Assembly: GCF_000383415.1 (NCBI RefSeq)
Contig: NZ_KB911263.1
Coordinates: 1-64,000, forward strand
DNA length: 64,000 bases
Direction: 5' to 3'
Source of the DNA: Hyphomicrobium zavarzinii ATCC 27496
GTDB taxonomy: Bacteria > Pseudomonadota > Alphaproteobacteria > Rhizobiales > Hyphomicrobiaceae
A program made the position numbers and the translations under genes. Each line of letters opens with the position of its first letter. The stretch's first letter is position 1. The notes beneath the pieces were generated by a model. It was not told the origin of the DNA, searched no databases, and saw only the letters and a list, made by a program, of their open reading frames with translations. Shown here piece after piece: positions 50,658-58,446 of this stretch.

Positions 50658-51287
50658 ATGTATTCCGTCAAAGAGATCTTCTACACGCTGCAGGGCGAGG
50701 GGACGAACGCCGGCCGCGCCGCTGTGTTCTGCCGGTTCACCGGCTGTAATCTCTGGTCGGGACGGGAAGCGGACCGCGCGGCGGCCGCCTGTACCTTCTG
50801 CGACACGGATTTTGTGGGCACGGACGGCGAAGGCGGCGGCAAGTTTCGCGACGCTCAGCACCTCGCAGCCGCCATCCTCGCCGCTTGGCAAGGCGGCCCC
50901 GCCGAGCGTTTCGTGGTGCTCACGGGAGGCGAGCCCGCGCTCCAGGTCGATGCTCCGCTTCTCAATGCGTTGCATCTCCACGGATTTACCATCGCCATCG
51001 AGACCAACGGCTCCCTGCCCCTGCCCGAAGGGATCGACTGGATCTGCGTCAGCCCCAAGTCCGGCACCGAGATCCGCCAGACCTCCGGCGACGAGCTGAA
51101 GCTCGTTTACCCTCAGCCCGGGCTTGCGCCGGAAAGCCTGCTCAGCCTCGATTTTCCCCGGCGCTTCCTGAGCCCTATGGACGGCCCTCGCCTCGCGGAG
51201 AACACGGCCGCTGCCGTGACCTACGTCAAAGCCAACCCCGCCTGGCGACTCTCGGTCCAGACCCACAAGCGGATCGGAATTCCCTAG
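50658..51287 (+). CDS. queE: 7-carboxy-7-deazaguanine synthase QueE
   Basis: QueE is a radical-SAM enzyme that contracts 6-carboxytetrahydropterin to 7-carboxy-7-deazaguanine. The 209-residue protein begins MYSVKEIFYTLQGEG and has a C-x14-C-x2-C cluster motif (GCNLWSG ... ACTFCDTD) instead of the usual C-x3-C-x2-C. This variant occurs in a known QueE subgroup. The downstream VVLTGGEPALQVDAPLLNAL and AIETNGSLPLPEG bind SAM and substrate. ATG 50658 is preferred over the upstream extension. It is followed by queD and queF. Confidence 0.94.
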   Translation: MYSVKEIFYTLQGEGTNAGRAAVFCRFTGCNLWSGREADRAAAACTFCDTDFVGTDGEGGGKFRDAQHLAAAILAAWQGGPAERFVVLTGGEPALQVDAPLLNALHLHGFTIAIETNGSLPLPEGIDWICVSPKSGTEIRQTSGDELKLVYPQPGLAPESLLSLDFPRRFLSPMDGPRLAENTAAAVTYVKANPAWRLSVQTHKRIGIP

Positions 51288-51402
51288 CGGGCTGTTCCCG
51301 GCCAATTGCCGAACATGCGCCACCCGCCATCCGACGCTTTGGGCTCGACACCGATTGCCGCGCCTGCTGGCGTTTAACGCCAAAATCCCCTATGTCACCG
51401 AC

Positions 51403-51795
51403 ATGCGCATCTATAAGGAATTCCTGTTCGAGGCAGCGCATTACCTGCCGTCGGCACCCCTAGGCCATCCGAACTCCCGGATTCATGGCCACTCGTTCCG
51501 CGCGCGCGTCGTCATCGACGGCGAGCCCAATCCGGAAACCGGCCTCGTTTTCCATTTCGACGATCTTGCCGCCGCCATCGCCGAAGCACACGATGCGCTC
51601 GATCATCGTCTGCTGAACGAGGTGGAGGGGCTCGAGTTTCCGACCCTCGAGCGCATTTCGATCTGGCTCTGGAACAGGCTCCAGAACCGCGTTCCCGGCC
51701 TCGCGGAAATTCACGTTTCGCGCGATAGCTGCAACGAAGGCTGCATCTATACGGGCACGCCCGCCTCGCACCCGGCCGCCCTCGCCGCCGAATAG
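51403..51795 (+). CDS. queD: 6-carboxytetrahydropterin synthase QueD-like protein lacking the active-site cysteine
   Basis: QueD makes 6-carboxytetrahydropterin from dihydroneopterin triphosphate. The 130-residue protein has the zinc ligands His13, His28 and His30 (AAHYLP and RIHGHSF) and the downstream [11 protein letters not shown] with [11 protein letters not shown]. The catalytic cysteine of the C-x3-H-x-H motif is Asn24 (PNSRIHGH). Two cysteines occur in the C-terminal [10 protein letters not shown]. Activity may therefore be altered or the protein may use another nucleophile. ATG 51403 fits the family; the frame opens at TTG 51355. Confidence 0.85.
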   Translation: MRIYKEFLFEAAHYLPSAPLGHPNSRIHGHSFRARVVIDGEPNPETGLVFHFDDLAAAIAEAHDALDHRLLNEVEGLEFPTLERISIWLWNRLQNRVPGLAEIHVSRDSCNEGCIYTGTPASHPAALAAE

Positions 51796-51815
51796 AAAAC
51801 GCAGAGAGCGCGCAC

Positions 51816-52277
51816 ATGACCGCCGAGACGACGGGCATCACACTTCTGGGCGGATCGTCCGCCATTCCGGAAAGCCCCGACAAGGCGCTGCTGGAGCGTG
51901 TCGCCAATCCGCATTCCGACACCGCCTACGTCGCGCGCTTCACGGCGCCTGAGTTTACCTCGCTCTGCCCCGTGACCGGCCAGCCGGACTTCGCCCATCT
52001 GGTGATCGACTACGTGCCCGGCGCCTGGCTCGTGGAGAGCAAGTCGCTCAAGCTCTACCTCGCCTCGTTCCGCAACCACGGCGCCTTCCACGAGGATTGC
52101 ACGGTCGCCATCGGCAAGCGCCTCGCCGCGCTGCTCGAGCCGCGCTTCTTGCGTATCGGCGGATACTGGTATCCGCGCGGCGGCATTCCGATCGACGTGT
52201 TCTGGCAGACGGGCGAGCTGCCGAAGGACGTCTGGCTTCCAGACCAGGGCGTCGCGCCCTATCGCGGACGCGGCTGA
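51816..52277 (+). CDS. queF: NADPH-dependent 7-cyano-7-deazaguanine reductase QueF
   Basis: QueF reduces the nitrile of preQ0 to the aminomethyl group of preQ1. The 153-residue type-I protein has the nucleophilic Cys51 in [12 protein letters not shown] with Asp58 as the general acid, the NADPH-binding [16 protein letters not shown], and [11 protein letters not shown]. Length and motifs match the short unimodular form found in B. subtilis. It follows queD by 20 bases, so queE-queD-queF form one transcript. Confidence 0.97.
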   Translation: MTAETTGITLLGGSSAIPESPDKALLERVANPHSDTAYVARFTAPEFTSLCPVTGQPDFAHLVIDYVPGAWLVESKSLKLYLASFRNHGAFHEDCTVAIGKRLAALLEPRFLRIGGYWYPRGGIPIDVFWQTGELPKDVWLPDQGVAPYRGRG

Positions 52278-52310
52278 GCACCTGCCTCTGCCGGGGCCGA
52301 GAAGCGAGCC

Positions 52311-53441
52311 TCAAGCGCGTGTCTGCTCCGGCTCGGCAACCGTCATGTCGTTGCCGCGCCAGGTGAAGCCGTCACCAGTCCAGCCCTTGAGCCACACCAG
52401 CGGCAGCACGAGATCGCGCACCAGCCAGGCGACCGGAGAGACGGCGCTTACATGCCAGCCCGCTCCGCGCGCGAGCAGTGCTTCCACACCGAACCAAAGG
52501 GCGGCCATGAGCGCCGCCGCCGAGATGCTGTCGATCTCCAGAACCGGCGCAGCGAGCGCCGCCGATATCACCGGCAGCACGCTCCCTGTCAGAAGCTCGG
52601 GCATGTAGCAGAGCGGAAACGTCGCGCGGCGCAGCCTCGCCCAGCGGATCTGCCGGTCGAGCACCTGCTGCTTGCTGCGCGGGCCGAGCGGCTGCTCGAA
52701 AGGCGCGTCCACGAGGCGGACCCTGAGTCCTTCCGCTCGCACCACTTTCGTCGCCGCCGCATCCTCCGCGATCTCGACGCCGAGCGCGCGGATGCCGCCC
52801 GCCGCGTCCAGCAGGTCCTTCCGCCACAGCATCGATTTGCCTTGCGCGAACCCGAAACCGGCCGTGTCGGCCGCGAGTTGCCAGCGCGCCTGATACGTGT
52901 TGAGGAACGCGCATTCGACCTCAGACCAGAACCCGGACGGACGGCTGCCGATCGGCGGCGAGCAGACGAGCCCCGTATCTGAGCGCATCCCAGCCATGAG
53001 CTGATGCACATAGTCCGCCGGCATCAGCACGTTGCTGTCCGCGATGACGATCCAGCGATGGCGCGCCGCGACCCAGCCCTTGATGATGTTGTTGAGCTTC
53101 GGGTTCGGCGTGCTCTTGTCGTCGCCGATGAGCAGACGGGCCGAGACGTGCGGGTATTCGGCCATGAGCTGGCGCACCAGCGGAACGGCCGCATCGCGCT
53201 CCCGCGCCGAGCAGAACACGAGATCGAGATCGGGATGCGCGAGCTCGAACGTCGAGCGCAGCGTCAGCTCGTCATAAGGATCGAGCCCGCAAACCGGTCG
53301 AATGATCGAGACCGGCGGAAGCGAGCGCGGCGGTTGGGCGGGAGCAGCATGTTGTCTCACGCGCCAGAGCGACATCGCCGCCGAAGCGATATGGACGAGC
53401 GTCGCCAGCGTGCAGAACACAAGGGCAGCCCATTCGATCAC
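52311..53441 (-). CDS. GT21-type glycosyltransferase (ceramide glucosyltransferase/HpnI-like)
   Basis: The 376-residue protein has an N-terminal membrane anchor, a GT-A domain with the conserved aspartates in LLIGDDKSTPNPKLNN and VIADSNVLMP, GVEIAEDAAATKVV, and the processive motif as RQIRWARLRR. Three to four C-terminal membrane segments follow. This is the GT21 family, which includes ceramide glucosyltransferases and HpnI, which adds N-acetylglucosamine to bacteriohopanetetrol. The choice between the two is not decided by sequence here. No other hpn or sphingolipid gene is close. Confidence 0.83.
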   Translation of the reverse strand: MIEWAALVFCTLATLVHIASAAMSLWRVRQHAAPAQPPRSLPPVSIIRPVCGLDPYDELTLRSTFELAHPDLDLVFCSARERDAAVPLVRQLMAEYPHVSARLLIGDDKSTPNPKLNNIIKGWVAARHRWIVIADSNVLMPADYVHQLMAGMRSDTGLVCSPPIGSRPSGFWSEVECAFLNTYQARWQLAADTAGFGFAQGKSMLWRKDLLDAAGGIRALGVEIAEDAAATKVVRAEGLRVRLVDAPFEQPLGPRSKQQVLDRQIRWARLRRATFPLCYMPELLTGSVLPVISAALAAPVLEIDSISAAALMAALWFGVEALLARGAGWHVSAVSPVAWLVRDLVLPLVWLKGWTGDGFTWRGNDMTVAEPEQTRA

Positions 53442-53826
53442 GGTCCCGCAAGCTCCTCGTCACCGCCGACATTCCATCGCGTGCTTTCGGGGATTCACGT
53501 TACAGGCCGATGACAGGGCAACGACACGCTCGCGTGCGAGCGCGCAAAAAAAAGGGGACGCCAGCAGCGCCCCCTTGTTCAAGTTCGTGGGAGAAGTGTG
53601 TCCAGAGCGTCGAGTGACAATCAAAGGACTGAGCGATCTAACCGTGCCGGACGCGAGGCCGTCAACGATCTATGCCCTTCATCTGCGGCGCCATTTCGCC
53701 GCGTACGCCTGTCATATATCCGAAATAATAGAGAGCGCTCTCAGCATGCCGACAGTCCGCAGCCTGCAAGCGCGGATTTGCTGATAAGCAATGCTGGCTT
53801 CACCGGATGCGCAGAGAACCCAACCC
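53442..53826. other. Intergenic region with a strong minus-strand terminator and possible small RNA
   Basis: About 385 bases between the GT21 gene start and the gene at 53827-54120, both on the minus strand. The terminator at 53546-53576 closes a transcript entering from the right. The 250 bases between that terminator and the upstream gene's stop contain no convincing minus-strand coding frame, so they are a long 3' UTR or a small RNA gene. The GT21 promoter should lie between 53442 and 53545. Confidence 0.5.
53546..53576 (-). terminator. Strong intrinsic terminator on the minus strand
   Basis: On the minus strand AAGGGGGCGC pairs with GCGTCCCCTT (one G-T wobble) around a five-base loop, followed by a run of T. 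Eight A precede the stem on the plus strand. It lies 250 bases past the stop of the gene at 53827-54120 and upstream of the GT21 start. Confidence 0.88.
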
Positions 53827-54120
53827 TCAGGCGTGCGCAGTGCTATGATCGCTGATCAGGAGAAGGAACGGCAGCGGCCGGTCATCCTTCTCGGGGATGA
53901 GGGAGCCGATGGCCGTCACGATGCCCCGCTCCTTGTTCTTCATCACGCCGTTGACTTCCCAATCCGCGTGCGTCTTGAGCACCTCGCGCTCGACATGCTC
54001 GAAAAAGACGCTGACGATCTCGTCGGCCGTCTGGCCCATCAGGTTGTCCGGACCTTCGAAGGCATACGAGCCCTCACCGTTCGTCTCGCCGTCCAGCATG
54101 CGGGCAAAATAAGTGGCCAT
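53827..54120 (-). CDS. Small conserved hypothetical protein
   Basis: The 97-residue acidic protein begins MATYFARMLDGETNGEGSYA and has FEGPDNLMGQTADEIVSVFF, predicted as mixed helix and strand. No motif was recognised. ATG 54120 has a very strong site, GGAGGGGAC, and the frame further upstream has no good start. The region on the minus strand toward the left holds only a terminator, so this gene is probably the last in its transcript. Function unknown. Confidence 0.72.
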   Translation of the reverse strand: MATYFARMLDGETNGEGSYAFEGPDNLMGQTADEIVSVFFEHVEREVLKTHADWEVNGVMKNKERGIVTAIGSLIPEKDDRPLPFLLLISDHSTAHA

Positions 54121-54220
54121 GTCCCCTCCAAGTCGCGATGGAGGGCCCTTGTCCGTCACTTGAATGACGGGCGGATGACAGCAGGCAGACTTGCCTTCCG
54201 CGAAGGCGGATCGCGCGGGC

Positions 54221-54472
54221 TCAGCCGGCGAACTCGAGGCCGAGCCGGCGCAGCGCCTCACGGCCGAGAGGACGATGTGCGGGACGATCGAGAAGACGAT
54301 TGAGACCACGCACCGTGCGCGAAAGCTTGAACGACCTGCGCAGCCTGTGCAGCAACTCGATCCGTTCGGCTTCGCTGGTCTCGACGATCACGCGCGCGAC
54401 GGCCACGGATTCGATTTCGGAGGGTACTTCGTCGAGTGCTTCTGCTTCCGTCTCGGAATTGCCGGTACGCAT
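54221..54472 (-). CDS. Small hypothetical protein
   Basis: The 83-residue protein has an acidic first half (ETEAEALDEVPSEIESVAVA) and a basic second half (LHRLRRSFKLSRTVRGLNRL and PLGREALRRLGL). The charge split and helical prediction suggest a small adaptor or nucleic-acid-binding protein, but there is no recognised family. The codon pattern looks coding. It lies just upstream of the gene at 53827 on the same strand. Function unknown. Confidence 0.55.
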   Translation of the reverse strand: MRTGNSETEAEALDEVPSEIESVAVARVIVETSEAERIELLHRLRRSFKLSRTVRGLNRLLDRPAHRPLGREALRRLGLEFAG

Positions 54473-54677
54473 GATGACCCCACTCCCACAATTGCGGCAA
54501 CGTCCTCGCTTATTAGCACCACAAAAGCCTTGCGAGAACCGGGAGCATAAGCCCCGAACTCCAGCAACGGCGGGCTTGATGCACGCTCCGACGCTGCCCC
54601 GAAGACGCCAAAAAACTGAGAAGATACGCCACTATGCTCCGCCCCGACCGACGGAATCACAAACCGGGAGCGGCAAA

Positions 54678-54926
54678 ATGTCAGCCACCTTCGAAGATCT
54701 CGAAACAGGCGACGTCCTCGAAATCAAATACCGCCTGTGGCGTGCCACCGGTGCGGGCGAAGATGTGGTGGAGCGGTGGATCAGTGCGCAGGTGATCGCG
54801 TGCGAGCCGGGCACGTGGCCCCTGGTGCGGCTCGCAGACGGTCAGCCGACGGAAATACGCCCCTTCATGACGTGGCGGCGCATCGCGAGAAGCGAACGGC
54901 GCAAGACGGTTGGCCTCGCCGCCTGA
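54678..54926 (+). CDS. Small hypothetical protein
   Basis: The 82-residue protein begins MSATFEDLETGDVLEIKYRL and contains ERWISAQVIACEPGTWPLVR and RLADGQPTEIRPFMTWR. It looks like a compact beta-rich domain. ATG 54678 has GGGAG upstream; the frame is open for over 100 codons earlier without a good start. No family recognised. It stands alone on the plus strand. Confidence 0.65.
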   Translation: MSATFEDLETGDVLEIKYRLWRATGAGEDVVERWISAQVIACEPGTWPLVRLADGQPTEIRPFMTWRRIARSERRKTVGLAA

Positions 54927-54950
54927 TCGTATCTCCTCGGCGAACCCGCC

Positions 54951-55250
54951 TCAGGATTGCGCGGCTGCGCGAGGGGTGGCCGGGTTTGTCTCGGCGGCGG
55001 CCACGAGCACCGGACGCTTAGGTGCGGCCTGCGGCTTGCGGGCCGGTGCCTTCGCGGCAGGAGGCTTGCCCTTGGCAGGCTTGCTGCTCGCCTTTGCGGC
55101 CGCAGGCTTTCCGGCGCGGCCGGACTGTGGTGCGGCCTGCTGTTTGCCGAGCGACCTGATTTCGGCCTTGAGATTCCCGATCTCCGCCAGAATGAGATCG
55201 AGCTTCTCGTTCTTTCCGAGCTTACGGCCTTTGCCAGACTTCTTAGCCAT
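54951..55250 (-). CDS. Small Lys/Ala/Pro-rich protein with an N-terminal coiled coil
   Basis: The ~99-residue protein starts MAKKSGKGRKLGKNEKLDLI, has a short coiled coil (LILAEIGNLKAEIRSLGKQQ), then a histone-H1-like tail with AAAKASSKPAKGKPPAAKAP repeats. Such tails bind DNA or RNA in other bacteria. ATG 55250 has GAGGT nine bases upstream; ATG 55259 would add three residues. Function unknown; a nucleoid-associated role is inference only. Confidence 0.65.
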   Translation of the reverse strand: MAKKSGKGRKLGKNEKLDLILAEIGNLKAEIRSLGKQQAAPQSGRAGKPAAAKASSKPAKGKPPAAKAPARKPQAAPKRPVLVAAAETNPATPRAAAQS

Positions 55251-55455
55251 GGAACTCATACCTCGATGAAACGCCCGAAGTTTCAGCTTCGCACGTTTTC
55301 CGCGATCAAACGAGAGCCACCCCCTCTCATGCTTGCTGGCGCCTCAAAAAGAAGGCGACGGAACGCCCGGGCTTGCTCCGTTGGAATACGGAGAGCGGCG
55401 CGAAGGCGCAGCGCATCCGGCACGCCGGAGGCGTGCTCCGGTGACGGGAGCAGTT

Positions 55456-55695
55456 ATGATCGTATCGGTAAGAGACGAGTTGATCATGGCCTTGGCGGAC
55501 GGCGAATTGGAGCCCTCCGTCGAGGAGCATGTGCGCGAGGCGATCCGGCAGGACGATGCCGTGCGGCACAAGTACGAGATCTACCGCGTCACCCGCGTCC
55601 TTCTTTCGAAGGCGTTCAACGGGATACTGGATGAGCCGGTGCCGGAGCGGCTGACACGGGCGATCATGAAGCCCAAGCGGCCACGGCGCCGTTAA
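55456..55695 (+). CDS. Small anti-sigma-factor-like protein
   Basis: The 79-residue protein starts MIVSVRDELIMALADGELEP and continues with HVREAIRQDDAVRHKYEIYR, an all-helical domain like the N-terminal cytoplasmic part of anti-sigma factors (DxLxAxxDGEL...). It lacks the zinc-binding HxxxCxxC motif and has no membrane segment or sigma gene nearby. GGGAG precedes ATG 55456. It may be a stand-alone regulator or a non-functional relative; the assignment is tentative. Confidence 0.6.
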   Translation: MIVSVRDELIMALADGELEPSVEEHVREAIRQDDAVRHKYEIYRVTRVLLSKAFNGILDEPVPERLTRAIMKPKRPRRR

Positions 55696-55707
55696 CCAAG
55701 CCCCCGT

Positions 55708-56445
55708 CTATGACAATCCGGCCGCCTGCCGGAACGAAACGATTGCCGCCGCAGTCTCCTCCGGCCGCTCCACCTGCCACCAGTGCCCGCACCCCTCAAA
55801 GCACGCGACACGCGCGCCCGTTGCCTCGCCGATGCGCTCGGCAAACCGAGGCTCCGCGTAGGGATCCGTCTCGCCCCACAGTACGAGACCTGGCACGCGA
55901 TCCCGGATGCCGGCAAGCTCTGGCCCCCACGTCGCGAACACGTCCCGGCCCGACCGGTAGAGACCGAGGATCGACTCTTTCATGCGCAGGTCGATGTTGG
56001 CCGCCGTCACCCGCGCGTCGGTTTCCGAAAGGCCCGCCAGGCGCAGCATGTCCACGGCAATATCGGGCGTAAGCCGGTCCATCGCTTTTTCTCCCGCGCC
56101 CGGCGTCTGCCAGAGCCGCGCAGTCGGATGCCACGCGTAATCCGCGGAAAAGGGCGCCCCGCCCCCGGCCCAGCTTCGGATCAGATCCGGCCGCAGCGTC
56201 AGCACACGCAACATCAGGATGGAGCCCCAGTCGTGCGCCACCACGTCGAGCGGACCTGGAATTGCCTCGAGCGCGTCGATGATCCAGGCAAGATAGCGCT
56301 CCTTGGTCGGCTCGAACCCAGCAGGCCAGCCACACCCGAAGCCGGGAAGATCGAGGGCAACGACGTGCTCGTCCGGGAGCAGCGGCAAAAGACGGTCCCA
56401 CACCCGCGCCGTGTCTGGAACCCCGTGAATGAGCACCGTCGTCAT
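55708..56445 (-). CDS. Alpha/beta hydrolase with aspartate nucleophile (epoxide hydrolase/haloalkane dehalogenase-like)
   Basis: The 245-residue protein begins MTTVLIHGVPDTARVWDRLL, with the oxyanion HGVPD. The nucleophile elbow VVAHDWGSILML has Asp72 where lipases have Ser. The acid is Asp in WGETDPYAEP and the base is the His in GCGHWWQVERPEE. An Asp nucleophile is the mark of epoxide hydrolases and haloalkane or fluoroacetate dehalogenases. The substrate is unknown. ATG 56445 is preferred; the frame runs on to 56589. It is divergent from the formyltransferase gene. Confidence 0.83.
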   Translation of the reverse strand: MTTVLIHGVPDTARVWDRLLPLLPDEHVVALDLPGFGCGWPAGFEPTKERYLAWIIDALEAIPGPLDVVAHDWGSILMLRVLTLRPDLIRSWAGGGAPFSADYAWHPTARLWQTPGAGEKAMDRLTPDIAVDMLRLAGLSETDARVTAANIDLRMKESILGLYRSGRDVFATWGPELAGIRDRVPGLVLWGETDPYAEPRFAERIGEATGARVACFEGCGHWWQVERPEETAAAIVSFRQAAGLS

Positions 56446-56601
56446 GCATCCCTCCCCGCTCCGAGCGAGCGTTCGCGCTGCCTTAGCATGGCCGTCAGCC
56501 CTGCAAGAGGCCCTGAGTTCACTGAAAGTTAGGCCGCTCCCGCCATGCTGTGCCGAGCGCTCCCCAGCCGGAGTGGAAACAGGGAACACCCCGCGTCACA
56601 C

Positions 56602-57393
56602 ATGGTCAGCCACGCCGAGCCCGATTCCAAGCCGCCTCGCATCGTGGTGCTCACCGCCCAAGGCGCGCTGAGCCGGATCGTCGTCAACGGACTCGCAGCC
56701 CGCCTCGGCCCCCTGACCGTGATTTCCGAGCAGCCGGAAAGCAAAGGCGAGATCCTCCGCAGACGCATCCGCCTGCTCGGCCCCGTCCGCGCGGCGGGCC
56801 AGGTCGCCCTGAGCTTCGCCCTTCGCCTCGATCCGAAGCGCAAGGCCCGATACCAGCGCGTTCTCGAGACCCATCGCCTCGACGCGAGCCCCGACAATCC
56901 CGCGGTGACGCTGCATAGCGTGCCGTCCGTCAACTCCGACGCGTGCCGCGATCTATTGACGAAACTCGCCCCCGCCGTGGTCGCCGTCTACGGAACCCGC
57001 CTGCTGAAGCGGGCGACACTCCAGGCCGTCGATGCCCCGTTCATCAACTACCACGCGGGTATCACCCCGAAGTACCGCGGCCAGGATCCCGGCTACTGGG
57101 CACTCGCCACGGGAGACGCCGGAAATGCGGGCGTGACCATCCATCTCGTCGACGAAGGGGTGGACACCGGCGCCGTGCTCTATCAGGCGCAAGTCACTTT
57201 CGATCCCCGCGATACCATCGCCACCTACCAGTACGTCCAGGCCGCGACCGCCCTGCCCCTTTTCGTCCGCGCCATCGAGGATGCCCTTGCCGGGCGCCTC
57301 ACCCCCCGGCGGGTCGATCTGCCGAGCCAGAAGTGGTTTCCGCCGACGCTCTGGGGATACCTCGCCACCGGCCTCACCCGCGGCGTCTGGTAA
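56602..57393 (+). CDS. Formyltransferase-family protein
   Basis: The 263-residue protein has the folate-dependent formyltransferase signature INYHAGITPKYRGQDPGYWA, with Asn-x-His and Arg-Gly-x-x-P-like residues, and later TIHLVDEGVDTGAVLYQ. The N-terminal part is divergent and the C-terminal domain short. It lacks the domain of methionyl-tRNA formyltransferase and resembles sugar or amino-sugar N-formyltransferases. Substrate unknown. ATG 56602 begins MVSHAEPDSKPPRIVVLTAQ; ribosome site weak. Confidence 0.8.
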   Translation: MVSHAEPDSKPPRIVVLTAQGALSRIVVNGLAARLGPLTVISEQPESKGEILRRRIRLLGPVRAAGQVALSFALRLDPKRKARYQRVLETHRLDASPDNPAVTLHSVPSVNSDACRDLLTKLAPAVVAVYGTRLLKRATLQAVDAPFINYHAGITPKYRGQDPGYWALATGDAGNAGVTIHLVDEGVDTGAVLYQAQVTFDPRDTIATYQYVQAATALPLFVRAIEDALAGRLTPRRVDLPSQKWFPPTLWGYLATGLTRGVW

Positions 57394-57543
57394 GCGGGCT
57401 CCATAAATCTGATTTTCCAAATCAGGAATTGCGCCATTTTCGCCGCCCTCGCCGGGTGTGAAGCGCGACCTTTGCGCACGGTCAAAGCCCCCGTCTGCCC
57501 CCCTCGCTATAGGGTCGGAGTTTCACCAAAACAGGTGCCTCCA

Positions 57544-57777
57544 ATGGCACATACGCCGAAGTTGCAGACACACAAGGCCGATAGCCGGATGAAAGCTGTG
57601 CCGCGCAAGGAACTCGCTGAGCAGGTCTACGAAGAAATGCGTGCCCTCTACGGCAACGATCGCTATCGCCCCTGGACGGAGCTCGGGCCGCTGACGCGGA
57701 GCCGATTCCTGATGATTGTGGCCGACATGGAGAACATCGGCCTCATCGATCCGCTCTATCCCGAGCACAATCCCTAG
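57544..57777 (+). CDS. Small conserved hypothetical protein
   Basis: The 77-residue protein begins MAHTPKLQTHKADSRMKAVP and has ELAEQVYEEMRALYGNDRYR and LGPLTRSRFLMIVADMENIG. It is helix-rich and basic. ATG 57544 has AGGTG upstream. The frame before it contains no good start. No family recognised; the sequence conservation pattern (MENIGLIDPLYPEHNP at the C-terminus) suggests a real gene. It lies just before tRNA-Gln. Confidence 0.65.
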   Translation: MAHTPKLQTHKADSRMKAVPRKELAEQVYEEMRALYGNDRYRPWTELGPLTRSRFLMIVADMENIGLIDPLYPEHNP

Positions 57778-57846
57778 AGACGCGATCCACGTGCCGAATC
57801 CGCCAGAAAACAGCGTGAAATCGGCTTCAACCTGGGCATTTGGAGA

Positions 57847-57921
57847 TGGCTGGGACGGGAGGGTTCGAACCTCCGAATGGCGGAATCAAAATCCGCTGCC
57901 TTACCACTTGGCTACGTCCCA
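57847..57921 (-). tRNA. tRNA-Gln (anticodon TTG)
   Basis: On the minus strand the sequence folds into a full cloverleaf: acceptor TGGGACG pairs with CGTCCCA, and the anticodon stem GCGGA/TCCGC encloses loop TTTTGAT with TTG. The T-arm is GAGGG TTCGAAC CCTCC-like, and a CCA end is encoded. The TTG anticodon reads CAA glutamine codons. Confidence 0.95.
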
Positions 57922-58117
57922 TTATCCGGCAGCCTTCGGCATCATAGGCCGGGAGCTGGGCGCCGCACCATAGTGACACCGCCGCGCGACGGCAATCCTC
58001 GGAGAGTGGAAAATCACATGCGGGATCAGCTTGCCCTCCGGGGGACGTGTCGCTATAAAGCCGCCTCGCGCTTCGCCACCCACCCGGGCTGACGAGGCGC
58101 AACCCTCATGCGACGTC

Positions 58118-58169
58118 TAGAGCACGTTGGGTTTTGATTGCACCAATCAAAGCCACGAAACACGCTCTA
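58118..58169. repeat. Imperfect palindromic intergenic element
   Basis: TAGAGC at 58118-58123 and GCTCTA at 58164-58169 bound an imperfect inverted repeat with TTTGATTG and CAATCAAA near its centre. Short palindromes of this style are dispersed in alphaproteobacterial intergenic regions. It lies between tRNA-Gln and tRNA-Pro. Function unknown. Confidence 0.65.
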
Positions 58170-58241
58170 CTTCATGAGTTTAGGCAGACGCACCGCGAAC
58201 CCCCAGGGTTGGCGCGCATCGGTCTAGGACACACGGTCGGG

Positions 58242-58318
58242 CGGAGCGTAGCGCAGCCTGGTAGCGCACTTGCTTCGGGAGCAAGGGGTCGGGAGTTCGA
58301 ATCTCCCCGCTCCGACCA
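58242..58318 (+). tRNA. tRNA-Pro (anticodon CGG)
   Basis: A full 77-base cloverleaf with acceptor CGGAGCG/CGCTCCG, D-arm GCGCAGCCTGGTAGCGC, anticodon stem CTTGC/GCAAG with loop TTCGGGA (anticodon CGG), T-arm with GTTCGAATC and an encoded CCA. It reads CCG proline codons. Confidence 0.96.
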
Positions 58319-58394
58319 GTGTCCCTAGTCGCACGGGACGAATCCGGCGACGCGCCCTTCACGGGCACCCACTTCTCACGGACGAGCCGTAACG

Positions 58395-58424
58395 AAAAAG
58401 CCGGGCGGCCTGACGCCACCCGGC
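58395..58424 (-). terminator. Intrinsic terminator after the phasin gene
   Basis: A 10-bp stem GCCGGGCGGC/GCCACCCGGC (one mismatch) with a five-base loop is followed by five T on the minus strand. It ends the phasin transcript. Confidence 0.8.
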
Positions 58425-58446
58425 CGAACGTAACGCGGGAAGCCGA

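Noticed and set aside
57409-57425. CTGATTT/AAATCAG hairpin after the formyltransferase gene
   Set aside because: Short, A/T-rich and without a T-run; too weak to call a terminator.
58135-58150. TTGAT...ATCAA resembling an FNR site
   Set aside because: The spacer is seven bases rather than four and the site is the centre of a larger palindrome.
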